Below the pieces are notes generated by a model. It made no database searches and was not told the DNA's origin. It saw only the letters and a program-made list of their open reading frames with translations. A DNA stretch of 64,000 bases from Paenibacillus sp. MMS20-IR301. Lineage in GTDB: Bacteria > Bacillota > Bacilli > Paenibacillales > Paenibacillaceae. The stretch is from NCBI RefSeq assembly GCF_032302195.1, contig NZ_CP135275.1, positions 5,276,001 through 5,340,000 on the forward strand, given 5' to 3'. Each line of letters starts with the position of its first letter. Positions within the stretch are counted from its first letter, which is position 1. A program made the translations under genes and the position numbers. Positions 45,156 through 54,494 of the stretch are shown here, one piece after another.

Positions 45156-45488
45156 GTTGCAATATCCTCCTTGACCCATTTTAGTAAATAACACCCTATT
45201 TTTTAGACGTATAAAAATCTACAAAGTTACTAAAACAAAGAGGAAACATGTCTGTTCATAGTTTAATTTCTTCTTTTTTATCTGAATTGAGTAGCGCAGA
45301 AGCTGACGCGCCGTTTTGCTTCTCACGTTCTTTTTCAGTTATTTGCGCAAAAAAGAGTAGGTTATCTTTTCAATAACCTACTCTTTTTTTGTTTTTGGCC
45401 CTGCGCTTTAACTTAATGACATTGCATCCGGACCTACTCATTTCATCTCATTGGATCTTACAGCGCCTTATAGATTGCAGATGGCAGC
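45156..45488. other. Intergenic between stalk gene and phosphorylase gene
   Basis: Holds the promoter region of the stalk gene on the right-hand side of its start and the terminator of the phosphorylase gene (45349-45390). Nothing else was recognised. Confidence 0.6.
45349..45390. terminator. Strong bidirectional terminator
   Basis: GAGTAGGTTAT and ATAACCTACTC form a perfect 11-pair stem flanked by AAAAAA and TTTTTTT. It ends the reverse-strand beta-glucan module. Confidence 0.92.
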
Positions 45489-48400
45489 TTACGCCATTAC
45501 CGCCAGAATGGAGGTAATCTCCCCGCGCCGCAGAGCTTCGGCATCCGCGCCGCGCAGCAGCCCGCCCGTAACGATCCGGCTCTCGCCGCTGCAGAAGGTC
45601 AGCTCCAGACTCTGGATAACCGCTTGCCCCTCCCCGTAGGTATCCGCATGCCGCGGATTGTTATAGGTCACTTCCGTGCTGCCCAGCAGCTTGAAGGAGA
45701 CATTGCCCTCTCCGTCGAACAGCCAGCCCGGCAGCGCCGGATTCAGCGCCAGGGTCAGCTCGCCATCCTCTACAGAGAATACCCGGCTGCCGGCCATCAT
45801 CGTTCTCCACATGCTCAGGAACTCCGCCGTGGAGCCGCTCAGCCGGGCAACGAACCCCCGGCCATGTGTAGCCGGGTCAGGATTCCCGCCTGTGGAAATG
45901 AACGAAGAGTTCTCCAGCGTACTGCGCCCGTAAACCGCCGGATCGAGGAACGGAATCAGCGACGTCTTCAGCTCGCTGTAGAATTCGTCATACAGTCCGG
46001 CCTTAAGCAGCTCCAGCAGATACTTGTACGACATATGCAGGAAGTTAGATTCACGTTCCTGCCAGCCCGGTGTGAACGCCCGGATCCGGCCGATATCATG
46101 CGATTCCTCTTCCAGGGAGGCGGAGGTCCGGTACATCGAGGTTACCGGATCGAACAGCCCGCTCTGCTTGACTTTACTGTATATATCCTGTGCTTCTTCC
46201 CTGCTGTCCAGTGTCTTCAGCCATCTCGCCGGCCCTTCCAGGAAATACGGCAGTGCGGAAGCTTCGAATTCCTCCACTACAGCCTTCGGCAGGCCGTATC
46301 CGCTGATGACCGGCTGGCCGGACTCATCCGTTACAGGCTGGAAGCGGGTCGCCTCGAACCGGAAGTAAGTCGGCACCAGCCCGCCGCCGATAGCCACTGC
46401 GCGCCCGATCCCCTGGTCTACCTTGCTCAGCCAGTTCGCCAGCGTCCTACGGATAACCGCAAGATCAATTTCCGCCGTCTCGCCGGTAATGCCGAAGCGG
46501 ATCTCCGCCCGGTAAGCCTCACGTGCCGAAGCCACGCGGTCCCAATACGCGAACTGCTCCAGCTTGCCGTCCAGCAGTTCATCCACAGCACTATCTACCC
46601 GGTATAGCAGCAGCCCCATCTCGGACGGGAGTGTCACGGTCTCAGGCAAGTCAGTACCGCTCTCCAGCGCCTCCAGCATGAAGACCAGCATCCGCTTCAG
46701 CTCAAAGGTCTCGCTCATCCCGGAGCCGACCAGTCCCGGCAGACCGTTCATCGCATCGTTCCAGCCCGGCTTGTTGCCTTCCATCTCTACACCCATTCCG
46801 TAAGGATCGAGTGTGGCAAATTTATTGAGTGCAAGCGACAGCAGCTTCACGAACAGGCTGGTCCGGTAGATATCGCCATGTCCGCCTTGTGTACGCAGCC
46901 ACTGGGTCTCATTAGCCTTACGCTTCAGCTTGTGCAGCTTCTCCTCATCCTCCAGGAGTGCCCCGAACTGCCGGACCTGTCCGCCGCTGATTACATATTT
47001 CTCGCTGCGCGGCAGCACATAAGCCGGGCTGTCGTAGAAGGTGTAAGTCTCATCGCCGAACAGCAGCTCCTCCTGGCGTTCCGGATAAATATCCAGATAA
47101 CCTTCCACCAGATCCAGATTATACGTCCAGTGATCGGACCAGTACCCTTCCCCGAAGGCTGCTTCAACATTCTGCTGCGACCGTGCCAGCACACCGCTCA
47201 GAAGTTCCTGTTCACTGATGTTCAGGGCGATATGGTGGTCCGCAATATAGTTAATCAGGCTGCCCGGTGTAAAGCGCTTCGCCAGCAGCGACTCAAACTC
47301 TGCATGATGATCCCCCAGTGCTCCGGCAAGCCATGCCTTCAGCTGCTCCTGCTCAGCCGGCAGGATTTCAAAGCTCGTTCCCTGCACACTGAGCGGATTG
47401 TAGCCGTCAGCCTGGATGAGGCTGTAGAACATTTTAATGTTGAAGCTGCCGACCTGAGGATGGAAGAATACATCGTTACGCCGGTTCTGGTTCATGTCAC
47501 GGAAGTTTCCGTTCCCCTGCGAATAGTATTCCGGAGCCAGCGAGAAGAAGTTGTAGTCCCGTTCCATATCGCCATGCTTGCGTGAATACAAATGCACTAC
47601 GAAGCCCTCACCGCCATTCTCAAAGATGAACGGATAGCCCCCGCGCAGAAAATTGTCCAGATAGGACTGCCGGCAATACGCATCGAACAGCGGCGAGGAG
47701 GTGCGCGTGGCAATATCCGCAGTCAATTCTTCAGTCAGACTGGCGGCTTCTGCAGCTTTGGCGGCAAAATACTCCTCACGGCACAGTTCAGCCGCCTTCT
47801 TATTGATTCTGGCGATATCATTTACATGCCCGATAATCGTGTTCAGCTTAAGTGACGCACCAGGTGCAAGCGTTCTGGCTGCACCGCTGAAGCCGCATGG
47901 CACCTTGTTAACCGGATATTGCGGCTCCGCCAACAGCTCAGCCAGCGGCAGCGCGGCGAAGCGGTCCGGGTACGTAAGCGAGGTGTTCCCGCCGAAAATC
48001 ACTTCATAATCTACCAGCGGCGTCAGCTGCTCCCCTTCCGCAGTGGAAGAGAGATAGAAATGCCCGCTCTTGATCTCGCTGACCTCTGCATCATCGTTCG
48101 TGCTCGAGCGCAGCTTGTAGAACGGAATTCCGTTCTCCATATTGTACACATCCATCCAGCTGCGCAGGAGATTGCCGATTTCCTTGTATCCTCCGTTCGC
48201 AACACCGAACGGCAGGATCTCCGGCAGACCGTCCAGCAGCTCAAGCGTAAGCTCCGCGTCCCCGGTATTGGTAATTTCCACACGCCGGATCAGCGCGGCA
48301 TAATCATCACCGGGCAGATTGAAGTATTGGACAGTCGTCTTAAGTCCATGTACGGTATGAAGCTCTTCAATGTTCAGGCCGTTCGGCAGAATCGTCATAG

Positions 48401-48716
48401 TCCGCTTGGCTGCAGGATCAGGCCGTGCCGACTGGAACGGCTCATAGATCTCTGCTGTCCCTTTTAGCTTAATGAAAGTACGGAAGCCGGAGGAGGATAC
48501 ATTCTTGTAGGAAATATTGGCCGGGGAGAACTCCATAATGGGCGAGTTCTTGTCACGCACACCGAAGCTGCTGATCCCCTGGCCGCGGTTCACGTAGAAG
48601 GTCCACATCGGGATACCCTTCAGCCCGGCAAGTCCGGGCAGGAAGCTGGCGAACGGTTTGCCCTCATGGAACTGCTCAATCACAAATTTACCTGAATCGA
48701 AATAATAATGGCTCAT
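45489..48716 (-). CDS. Beta-glucan phosphorylase, GH161/GH94-like
   Basis: ATG 48716 follows AGGAGG. The 1075-residue protein resembles inverting glycoside phosphorylases: an N-terminal beta-sandwich (about 1-330), a helical linker and an (alpha/alpha)6 barrel with GNGNFRDMNQNRRNDVFF and NKPGWNDAMNGLPGLVGSGMSE; the Asp of W-N-D is the expected general acid. Length and the NQNRRNDV block fit GH161 (beta-1,3-glucan phosphorylase) better than classic GH94 cellobiose phosphorylase, but this is from memory. It would release glucose 1-phosphate from imported oligoglucans in the cytoplasm. It lies behind a GH30 gene and a LacI regulator. Confidence 0.8.
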   Translation of the reverse strand: MSHYYFDSGKFVIEQFHEGKPFASFLPGLAGLKGIPMWTFYVNRGQGISSFGVRDKNSPIMEFSPANISYKNVSSSGFRTFIKLKGTAEIYEPFQSARPDPAAKRTMTILPNGLNIEELHTVHGLKTTVQYFNLPGDDYAALIRRVEITNTGDAELTLELLDGLPEILPFGVANGGYKEIGNLLRSWMDVYNMENGIPFYKLRSSTNDDAEVSEIKSGHFYLSSTAEGEQLTPLVDYEVIFGGNTSLTYPDRFAALPLAELLAEPQYPVNKVPCGFSGAARTLAPGASLKLNTIIGHVNDIARINKKAAELCREEYFAAKAAEAASLTEELTADIATRTSSPLFDAYCRQSYLDNFLRGGYPFIFENGGEGFVVHLYSRKHGDMERDYNFFSLAPEYYSQGNGNFRDMNQNRRNDVFFHPQVGSFNIKMFYSLIQADGYNPLSVQGTSFEILPAEQEQLKAWLAGALGDHHAEFESLLAKRFTPGSLINYIADHHIALNISEQELLSGVLARSQQNVEAAFGEGYWSDHWTYNLDLVEGYLDIYPERQEELLFGDETYTFYDSPAYVLPRSEKYVISGGQVRQFGALLEDEEKLHKLKRKANETQWLRTQGGHGDIYRTSLFVKLLSLALNKFATLDPYGMGVEMEGNKPGWNDAMNGLPGLVGSGMSETFELKRMLVFMLEALESGTDLPETVTLPSEMGLLLYRVDSAVDELLDGKLEQFAYWDRVASAREAYRAEIRFGITGETAEIDLAVIRRTLANWLSKVDQGIGRAVAIGGGLVPTYFRFEATRFQPVTDESGQPVISGYGLPKAVVEEFEASALPYFLEGPARWLKTLDSREEAQDIYSKVKQSGLFDPVTSMYRTSASLEEESHDIGRIRAFTPGWQERESNFLHMSYKYLLELLKAGLYDEFYSELKTSLIPFLDPAVYGRSTLENSSFISTGGNPDPATHGRGFVARLSGSTAEFLSMWRTMMAGSRVFSVEDGELTLALNPALPGWLFDGEGNVSFKLLGSTEVTYNNPRHADTYGEGQAVIQSLELTFCSGESRIVTGGLLRGADAEALRRGEITSILAVMA

Positions 48717-48803
48717 GCTTGAATCCTCCTAAAAAAATTATAGATGCTAAACTCCATGGTCTGCAGGCGACCCGGGAAGTACAGTGTATGTCCGCCGGAG
48801 CAC

Positions 48804-50147
48804 TTACCCCTGCGTAATCAGATGTGTAACGATAGAATGCGCCGGCAGCGTGCACTCAGCGGTTTCACCGCCTAGTTCCAGCGTAAGGGAACGTTCTTCA
48901 TCGCCCTCATTCATCAGTATCACTGCGATGCTGCCATCCGGATTACGGAATGCCGCCGACAGTACACCCTCAGCCACCGACTCCCGCCCGATCCGCACCG
49001 CACCCGGAATAACGAATTTGCTGAAATGCCCGATGTAATAATACGAGCTGTTGTAATGCACCTCATCCGACGTGGTGTCGGCAATGACCGGCGCATCGCA
49101 GAAATTACCGACATGGTTCGGACCGCCCGTCTCATCCAGCACGAGATTCCAGTCCAGATAGCCTTCGGTCCAGGCATTCAGGTCGCCAATCATATTCCGC
49201 CCATAGCGTTCACCTGTGAACCACTCACCCAGACGCACGCCGCCCTCCTGGCAGCCTTCGGTGAAGAGCACATGCTTATCCGGGAAAAGCTCATGCACCT
49301 GCTCCACCTTGCTGAACTCCTCGCCGCCGTACCAGTGGATACCGGTTCCCCAGACATACCGGGCAGCCTCAGGATCAGAGAGAATCGGCGTTACACGCTC
49401 GATCATAATGTCGCGGTTGTGATCCCAGATTACGATGTTCACATCGTCCATTCCTGCATCATGCATAACCGGACCCAGATGATTTTTGACAAAATCACGC
49501 TCTTCCTCGGCACTGTATACACAGGAGTCCCAGGTCTGGACAGCGGCCGGCTCATTCTGCACAGAAACCGCCCATACAGGAACACCTTCCTTGCGGTAAG
49601 CCTCAATGAACTTGGTATAATACTTTGCCCATACTGCGGCGTACTCCGGCTTCAGCGAACCGCCGTTATTCATCTCCCCGTTCGTCTTCATCCAGGCCGG
49701 CGGGCTCCACGGGGAAGCCAGCATCGTGAACGGGCCGCCTTTTACCGCCATCGCATCCTTAATCAGCGGCAGCACCCACTGATGGTCATGGGAAATATCA
49801 AAGGTAGCCAGCTCTGTATCGTGATCCTCCACATAGGTATAATTGCCGAGTGCGAAATCGCAGCTGTGTATATGCACACGGCCCATACTGTAACCCAGTC
49901 CGTCTACCGGGTGGAAATACCGCCGGATGACCTCTGCCCGCTTCTCCGGGCTCATCCGGGACAGCGTATACGCAGCCGCCTCCGTGAAAGCGCCGCCAAA
50001 ACCTAGAATAGTCTGAAATGTCTGCTCCGGCTGCAGCCGGATATCGAATCTCCCTCCGTCAGCCGCCGCTGTGAATTTAATTCCCTCTTTGACGCTTAGC
50101 CGGTCCCCGGTATCCTTGGCGGTAACTACGGTTTGAACAATTGTCAT
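48804..50147 (-). CDS. Glycoside hydrolase family 30 protein
   Basis: ATG 50147 has AAGGAGTG upstream; a longer frame is rejected. The 447-residue protein has no signal peptide, so it is cytoplasmic. The GH30 barrel shows FGGAFTEAAAYTLSRMS, SPWSPPAWMKTN, the acid/base Glu in VSVQNEPAA and the nucleophile Glu in LFTEGCQEG, and ends in a beta-sandwich. GH30 enzymes include beta-1,6-glucanases and beta-glucosidases. Together with the GH161-like phosphorylase it suggests intracellular breakdown of beta-1,3/1,6-linked glucan fragments (inference). Confidence 0.9.
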   Translation of the reverse strand: MTIVQTVVTAKDTGDRLSVKEGIKFTAAADGGRFDIRLQPEQTFQTILGFGGAFTEAAAYTLSRMSPEKRAEVIRRYFHPVDGLGYSMGRVHIHSCDFALGNYTYVEDHDTELATFDISHDHQWVLPLIKDAMAVKGGPFTMLASPWSPPAWMKTNGEMNNGGSLKPEYAAVWAKYYTKFIEAYRKEGVPVWAVSVQNEPAAVQTWDSCVYSAEEERDFVKNHLGPVMHDAGMDDVNIVIWDHNRDIMIERVTPILSDPEAARYVWGTGIHWYGGEEFSKVEQVHELFPDKHVLFTEGCQEGGVRLGEWFTGERYGRNMIGDLNAWTEGYLDWNLVLDETGGPNHVGNFCDAPVIADTTSDEVHYNSSYYYIGHFSKFVIPGAVRIGRESVAEGVLSAAFRNPDGSIAVILMNEGDEERSLTLELGGETAECTLPAHSIVTHLITQG

Positions 50148-50184
50148 GATTCTCACTCCTTGATTAATTTGTAAACGAAAGAAA

Positions 50185-50200
50185 TCGAAACCGGTTTCGA
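50185..50200. promoter_or_regulatory. LacI-family operator palindrome
   Basis: TCGAAACCGGTTTCGA is a perfect 16-bp palindrome with a central CG, the form bound by LacI-family repressors. It lies 37 bp before the GH30 start codon and directly downstream of the LacI gene. It should let that regulator control the GH30-phosphorylase unit. Confidence 0.75.
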
Positions 50201-50246
50201 ATCTGCTGAAAAAAAAGGCATCCGCAGTCGAACGCACTTTTCATTC

Positions 50247-51257
50247 TTAATACGGCGGAGTGCATGAGGCTCTCTCAACGATCTCTACAGGGAGAACCAG
50301 CGCCTGCTTGTTACCCGCAGGACCGTTCATGGAGGCCAGCAGCAGCTCAGCTGCCCGGGTGCCCAGCATCTCCGTGTTCTGGCGGACCGTTGTCAGTGCA
50401 GGTGTAACATATCCTGCAAGCTCAATATCATCATAGCCCATGACTGAGATATCTCCCGGAACCGCAAGTCCCAGCTCCTTCGCAGCCATCACCGCACCCA
50501 GCGCCAGCAGGTCGCCCGAAGCAAACACGGCTGTCGGCCGCTGCGGCAGCGCAAGCAATTCCTTCATCGCCCGTTGCCCGTTCTCCAGAGAGAAGAATGC
50601 CCCTACGGCAATATAACCGTCCGGCACCTCAAGTCCCTGCTGCTGCATTGCCGCCCTGTATCCCAGCTCCCGCTGCTTGCCCGGATATGTGTTCTCCCCG
50701 CCGGAGATATGGGCAATTCTGCGGTGTCCAAGCGAAGCCAGATATTCCACAGCCTGCATTGCACCAGCCATATTGTCCGAACAGACCGTATGCGACAAAG
50801 CTGTGTCGAAATCGAGAATCACTGTGGGAATATCACTCTCCAGCAGCTCCTTGAAATACGGGTCTTCATAATCCGAGAGGAATACGACAACTCCATCCAC
50901 GCCGCGAATCCGGCAATTCTCCAGATATCCGCTGCGCTTGCCGCCGACATCCTTCGAGATAAACATAAGAGCGTAACCCTTGGCCACAGCAACCTGCTTG
51001 AAGCTCTCAATAACTGCACTGAAAAAGGGATGGCGGATCCCCGCCCCTGTGTTCTCCACAAACAGCACACCAATCGTCCATGATTTCTTGGTGGTCAGCG
51101 TGCGGGCATGCGCATTGGGCAGATACCCCATCTCCTGCGCGGTCCGCAGAATCTCCTGGCGCGTCTTCTCCCGCACATCAGAATAGTTATTGAATGCCTT
51201 GGATACCGTGGTTGGCGAGTAGCCGGTTCTCTTGGCAATATCGTAAATTGTGGTCAT
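50247..51257 (-). CDS. LacI-family transcriptional regulator
   Basis: The 336-residue protein has the LacI DNA-binding head TTIYDIAKRTGYSPTTVSKAFNNYSDVREKTRQEILRTAQEMGYLPNAHAR and a periplasmic-binding-protein-like sensor with GVLFVENTG, VILDFD and VFASGDLLALGAVMAAKELGLAVPGDISVMGYDDIELAGYVTPALTTVRQ. It sits at the head of the unit with GH30 and phosphorylase genes. The palindrome at 50185-50200 is the probable operator; the inducer is probably a glucan fragment. Confidence 0.93.
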   Translation of the reverse strand: MTTIYDIAKRTGYSPTTVSKAFNNYSDVREKTRQEILRTAQEMGYLPNAHARTLTTKKSWTIGVLFVENTGAGIRHPFFSAVIESFKQVAVAKGYALMFISKDVGGKRSGYLENCRIRGVDGVVVFLSDYEDPYFKELLESDIPTVILDFDTALSHTVCSDNMAGAMQAVEYLASLGHRRIAHISGGENTYPGKQRELGYRAAMQQQGLEVPDGYIAVGAFFSLENGQRAMKELLALPQRPTAVFASGDLLALGAVMAAKELGLAVPGDISVMGYDDIELAGYVTPALTTVRQNTEMLGTRAAELLLASMNGPAGNKQALVLPVEIVERASCTPPY

Positions 51258-51310
51258 TTCCGGTTCACTCCCGCGGCCTAAATGAAAGCCCTTTTATGCT
51301 CACTGCCATT

Positions 51311-51793
51311 CTAACTTCTTTCCGCACGGCCGTCCAGCACAAAATATCGCTGTACCGAAGGCAGCAGGGTAACAATCTGAATCAGCATTCCGAGTGACAT
51401 ATAGAATACATGAACAACACTGACCGCATTCATCATGTATGTCTGCACCATAATCCAGATAATCTGTCCGAAGCCGATATACATAGAGAAGGACCAGGCG
51501 GCATGCAAATTAGTGAATGGAGTCAGCACATTACCCCTGGACCAGTCAGGCTGTTTAAGCAGTCCGTAGAACACAATCAGCGGCAGCACTCCAAAGATGA
51601 GCAGCAGTAAAATTCCCGGGATTACGAAATCAGTAAACGGCGATCTTTCCAGCACGGAGGCCGGCATGCCCATCATCTCACCGCTCGGGTCGACTAGCAG
51701 CGCCAGCCCGCCTCCAATTGCCCCCAGCCCCAAAAAGGCCTGCAGCACCAGCAGCACAACGACGGATCCGGGTCTTTTTTTGCCAGAGTTCAT
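51311..51793 (-). CDS. Hypothetical four-helix membrane protein
   Basis: ATG 51793 follows a GAGGGA site. The 160-residue protein has four hydrophobic segments (about residues 12-33, 57-77, 95-115 and 123-148) and a short positively charged N-terminus. No family with a known role is recognised. It is transcribed in the same direction as the LacI gene but precedes it by 54 bp, so co-transcription is possible. Confidence 0.75.
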   Translation of the reverse strand: MNSGKKRPGSVVVLLVLQAFLGLGAIGGGLALLVDPSGEMMGMPASVLERSPFTDFVIPGILLLLIFGVLPLIVFYGLLKQPDWSRGNVLTPFTNLHAAWSFSMYIGFGQIIWIMVQTYMMNAVSVVHVFYMSLGMLIQIVTLLPSVQRYFVLDGRAERS

Positions 51794-52082
51794 TTCATTC
51801 CCTCACTTCCGGTTCATAGTATATAATGCAGGCCGATCCGCGGAGACAGCATCCTGCCTAATTGCGATTTTACAGGTTTTCCCTCCCGGCCGCCGAGAGA
51901 GATGTCACATAATAGGGCAAATTGTCCGCTTTTCCTCCCGGTTATGTGAATGCCTCTGCAATACGCTATACTATTATCAAATCACTGCACAGAAATGGAT
52001 GGCAGTCTGCATATACGCTGATTTATCAAAATAAAGAAGGGATTGGCAGCGGCGGCCAAAGACCGGCCTGCCAAGTACACTT

Positions 52083-52880
52083 ATGACTGAAACTATTTCT
52101 CCGTTATCCAAACAATGTGCATACTGCCATCAGACTAAGCCGGTCTCCGAATTCCGCAGGCGTACCGGCAGGCGCTCCAAGGGAATGTCGCGGCGCGGAG
52201 CCTGCCGGGAATGCCGCAAGCTCCGCGGGTCAGAAGCTGCCGGGAATACCCGGCAGCCGGACCGGGAAGACATTCAGCTGCCGGGGCGCCCGCAGAATGC
52301 CGGGTTACCTGCGCGGGAACAGAGCGCCCCCCCTCTCTCTGCGCCGGCAGCAGAGGCCGGGGCAGGCACGCCGCGGGCTGCCCGGGTCCGCCAGCCGAAG
52401 CAGGCCAAGGAAGCCGGAGCTGCGGCTCCCGGTCTTAAGGGCAAAGCCCGTGCCCGCGCCGCCGAGCCGGCCCGCCGGGCGGCGCAGCAGCGCGGACCGA
52501 AGCCGGATCCGCAGGATGCCTCTGCGCTGATTCCGTCCGCCGGCGGCATGATCTTGATGCGCGGGCACAGCGACAAAGGGCGGCGCTGGCATCAGGAGAT
52601 TGACCATGAGCTTGCGGTAACGCTCGTCCGGGAGCATGCTGCCGTTGTCGTGAACCGGCGTACGATCCGCCGGCTCTACAGCAACAAGGATTTCCGGACC
52701 TACATTCTGACCCGGGATAACTATACCTGCTGCTTCTGCGGCCTGTATGGCGATACCATCGACCATCTGCTGCCCCGCGCCAAAGGCGGGCATACAACAC
52801 CTGACAACTGTGTCTGTGCCTGCAACCTGTGCAATCAGACCAAAGCCGACCAGTATGTTGCGGAATTTATGGGCCGCTAG
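52083..52880 (+). CDS. HNH endonuclease-family protein
   Basis: The 265-residue protein has an N-terminal zinc-ribbon-like motif (CAYC ... CREC) with basic residues, a Pro/Ala/Arg-rich disordered middle (about 60-155) and a C-terminal HNH domain: CCFCGLYGDTIDHLLPRAKGGHTTPDNCVCACNLCNQTKAD. This has the two CxxC pairs, the DH pair and the Asn of HNH nucleases. Such chromosomal HNH proteins are widespread and their targets unknown; it need not be a mobile element. No ribosome-binding site of great strength was seen before ATG 52083. Confidence 0.85.
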   Translation: MTETISPLSKQCAYCHQTKPVSEFRRRTGRRSKGMSRRGACRECRKLRGSEAAGNTRQPDREDIQLPGRPQNAGLPAREQSAPPLSAPAAEAGAGTPRAARVRQPKQAKEAGAAAPGLKGKARARAAEPARRAAQQRGPKPDPQDASALIPSAGGMILMRGHSDKGRRWHQEIDHELAVTLVREHAAVVVNRRTIRRLYSNKDFRTYILTRDNYTCCFCGLYGDTIDHLLPRAKGGHTTPDNCVCACNLCNQTKADQYVAEFMGR

Positions 52881-52935
52881 CGGGCCAGCCTGTATTGGGA
52901 TGCCTCAAAGTGCTGTCTCTGCAGCAGTATAGCAA

Positions 52936-52996
52936 AAAAACGCCACTGTCCGGCAGCTGTGTGATAACAGCTGCTCCGGCCTGCGGCGCTTCTTGA
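52936..52996 (-). terminator. Terminator of ywbE
   Basis: A long interrupted hairpin (GCGCC...GGCG outer, CCGG/CCGG and AGCTGT/ACAGCT inner) followed on the reverse strand by TTTTTTT. It lies after the ywbE stop and also faces the convergent HNH gene. Confidence 0.75.
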
Positions 52997-53031
52997 GGCT
53001 CATTATTATTTCCGAGCTTATGCGTGCTTGA

Positions 53032-53226
53032 TTACCCTGTAATGTTCTTGACCCGCCCTACCTGGCCGTCCGTCAGACGCACCTTGATTCCATGCGGATG
53101 GCGGGGCGAATTCGTGAGAATGTCTTTTACCGTACCCTGTGTAAGCTTGCCGGTGGCCTGATCCTGCTTCAGCACAATTTCAACCTGGAGTCCGGGACGG
53201 ATATCTGCTCTAACCTGTCCGTTCAC
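53032..53226 (-). CDS. ywbE: YwbE-family protein
   Basis: GTG 53226 is chosen because AAGGGGGG lies at the right distance; the longer in-frame start at 53262 has none. The 64-residue product (MNGQVRADIRPGLQVEIVLKQDQATGKLTQGTVKDILTNSPRHPHGIKVRL...) matches YwbE (DUF2196) in length and motifs. It folds as a small beta barrel. Function is unknown. It is divergent from the gene at 53298. Confidence 0.88.
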   Translation of the reverse strand: MNGQVRADIRPGLQVEIVLKQDQATGKLTQGTVKDILTNSPRHPHGIKVRLTDGQVGRVKNITG

Positions 53227-53297
53227 TTGATCCCCCCTTTCTGCAATCATGTTCTGTTTCATGAATTCAATATGAGTAAATAAGGATGATGACAGCT

Positions 53298-53600
53298 ATG
53301 GCCTTTGGCATAACAAGAGCGGAGCTGGCCCGCTGGAAGCAGGCGGTTGCCGCAGGAGAGATTGCTTTCCTCACCCACTACTGGACCGATAAAAGGTTCC
53401 CTGATATCACCACAGTAACCAAGGTCGGCTGCAGCGATCTGCCCCGCCTCAGAGAATGGTGTGCAGACAATGGCCTGCCGCCGCAATATATTCATAACCG
53501 CGACCCGTTCCCCCACTTCGATCTGCTCGGCCCGAAGCAGGCGGATATTCTCCGGAAGGAAGGACTATGGGAGCAGCTGGAACGGTTCCGTATGCTCTGA
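53298..53600 (+). CDS. Hypothetical protein, YneQ-like
   Basis: ATG 53298 follows AAGGATGA by ten bases; an earlier ATG at 53286 overlaps that site. The 100-residue protein (MAFGITRAELARWKQAVAAGEIAFLTHYWTDKRFPDITTVTKVGC) resembles B. subtilis YneQ as remembered. It has conserved His, Asp and Cys residues but no established activity. It converges on the serine dehydratase genes. Confidence 0.78.
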   Translation: MAFGITRAELARWKQAVAAGEIAFLTHYWTDKRFPDITTVTKVGCSDLPRLREWCADNGLPPQYIHNRDPFPHFDLLGPKQADILRKEGLWEQLERFRML

Positions 53601-53615
53601 ATCAGGCACTGCCGT

Positions 53616-54494
53616 TTATTTCTTGTTCCGCAGATCCTTCATAATCTGCCGCCCGGTAGGAGTCTGGGCCAGCCCGCCTTCTGCCGTCTCGCGGTGCTTC
53701 TCAGGCATGGCGGAGCCTACCTCCAGCATCACCTTGATCACTTCATCAGACGGAATGACGCTGCGGACACCGGCCAGGGCCATATCTGCCGCAGCCAGCG
53801 CTGTAACCGCACCGAAGCCGTTACGGACAATACAGGGAATCTCAACAAGCCCGCCTACCGGATCACAGATCAGCCCCAGGGTGTTCTTCAGTGCCAGACC
53901 TACGGCATGTACGGCCTGGGCCGGTGTACCCCCGCGCATTTCTGTAAGGGCACCCGCCGCCATCCCGATAGCCGAGCCGACCTCAGCCTGGCAGCCGCCT
54001 TCCGCTCCTGATACAAACGAATTGTTGGCAATCACATACCCGATAGCTCCGGCAGCGAATAAACCGGTCACCATAAAATCATCATCCCAGCCGAAGCGTT
54101 CCTGACAGCTCAGAAACACACCGGGAATAATTCCGCAGGACCCTGCAGTTGGTGTAGCAATAATCCGCCCCATGGACGCGTTCACTTCCGAGACAGCGAG
54201 AGCATACGCCATCGCCTGGCCGGCAGGACCGCCAAGACATGGCTCATCTGCCGCGTTATATGCAGCGACCCGCTGGGCGTCCAGACCAGTCAGGCCGCTG
54301 CGCGAAGTGGTATCTTCTGTCATGCCGCGGTGAACCGCCTCTTTCATTACGCCGTAATACTGGCTCATGGTGGCGAATTCCTGTTCTTTGGAGCGTCCGG
54401 ATTCAGCGCTTTGTTCCTCGATCATCAGCTCACCGATGCCGAGTCCCCGTTCTTCACATAATACAGCCAGCTGGCTGAGGGTTTGAAAATTCAT
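53616..54494 (-). CDS. sdaAA: L-serine ammonia-lyase, alpha subunit
   Basis: Converts L-serine to pyruvate and ammonia with the beta subunit, using an oxygen-sensitive 4Fe-4S cluster. The 292-residue protein has the conserved ATPTAGSCGIIPG substrate-binding loop and the cluster cysteines in GGCQAEVGSAIGMAAGA, LICDPVGGLVEIPCIVRN. Its ATG overlaps the sdaAB stop (ATGA), so the two are coupled. It acts in the cytoplasm in serine catabolism. Confidence 0.95.
   Translation of the reverse strand: MNFQTLSQLAVLCEERGLGIGELMIEEQSAESGRSKEQEFATMSQYYGVMKEAVHRGMTEDTTSRSGLTGLDAQRVAAYNAADEPCLGGPAGQAMAYALAVSEVNASMGRIIATPTAGSCGIIPGVFLSCQERFGWDDDFMVTGLFAAGAIGYVIANNSFVSGAEGGCQAEVGSAIGMAAGALTEMRGGTPAQAVHAVGLALKNTLGLICDPVGGLVEIPCIVRNGFGAVTALAAADMALAGVRSVIPSDEVIKVMLEVGSAMPEKHRETAEGGLAQTPTGRQIMKDLRNKK

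Noticed and set aside
52083..52880. HNH protein as part of a mobile intron or phage
   Set aside because: No intron boundaries, reverse transcriptase or phage genes nearby; neighbours are ordinary chromosomal genes.
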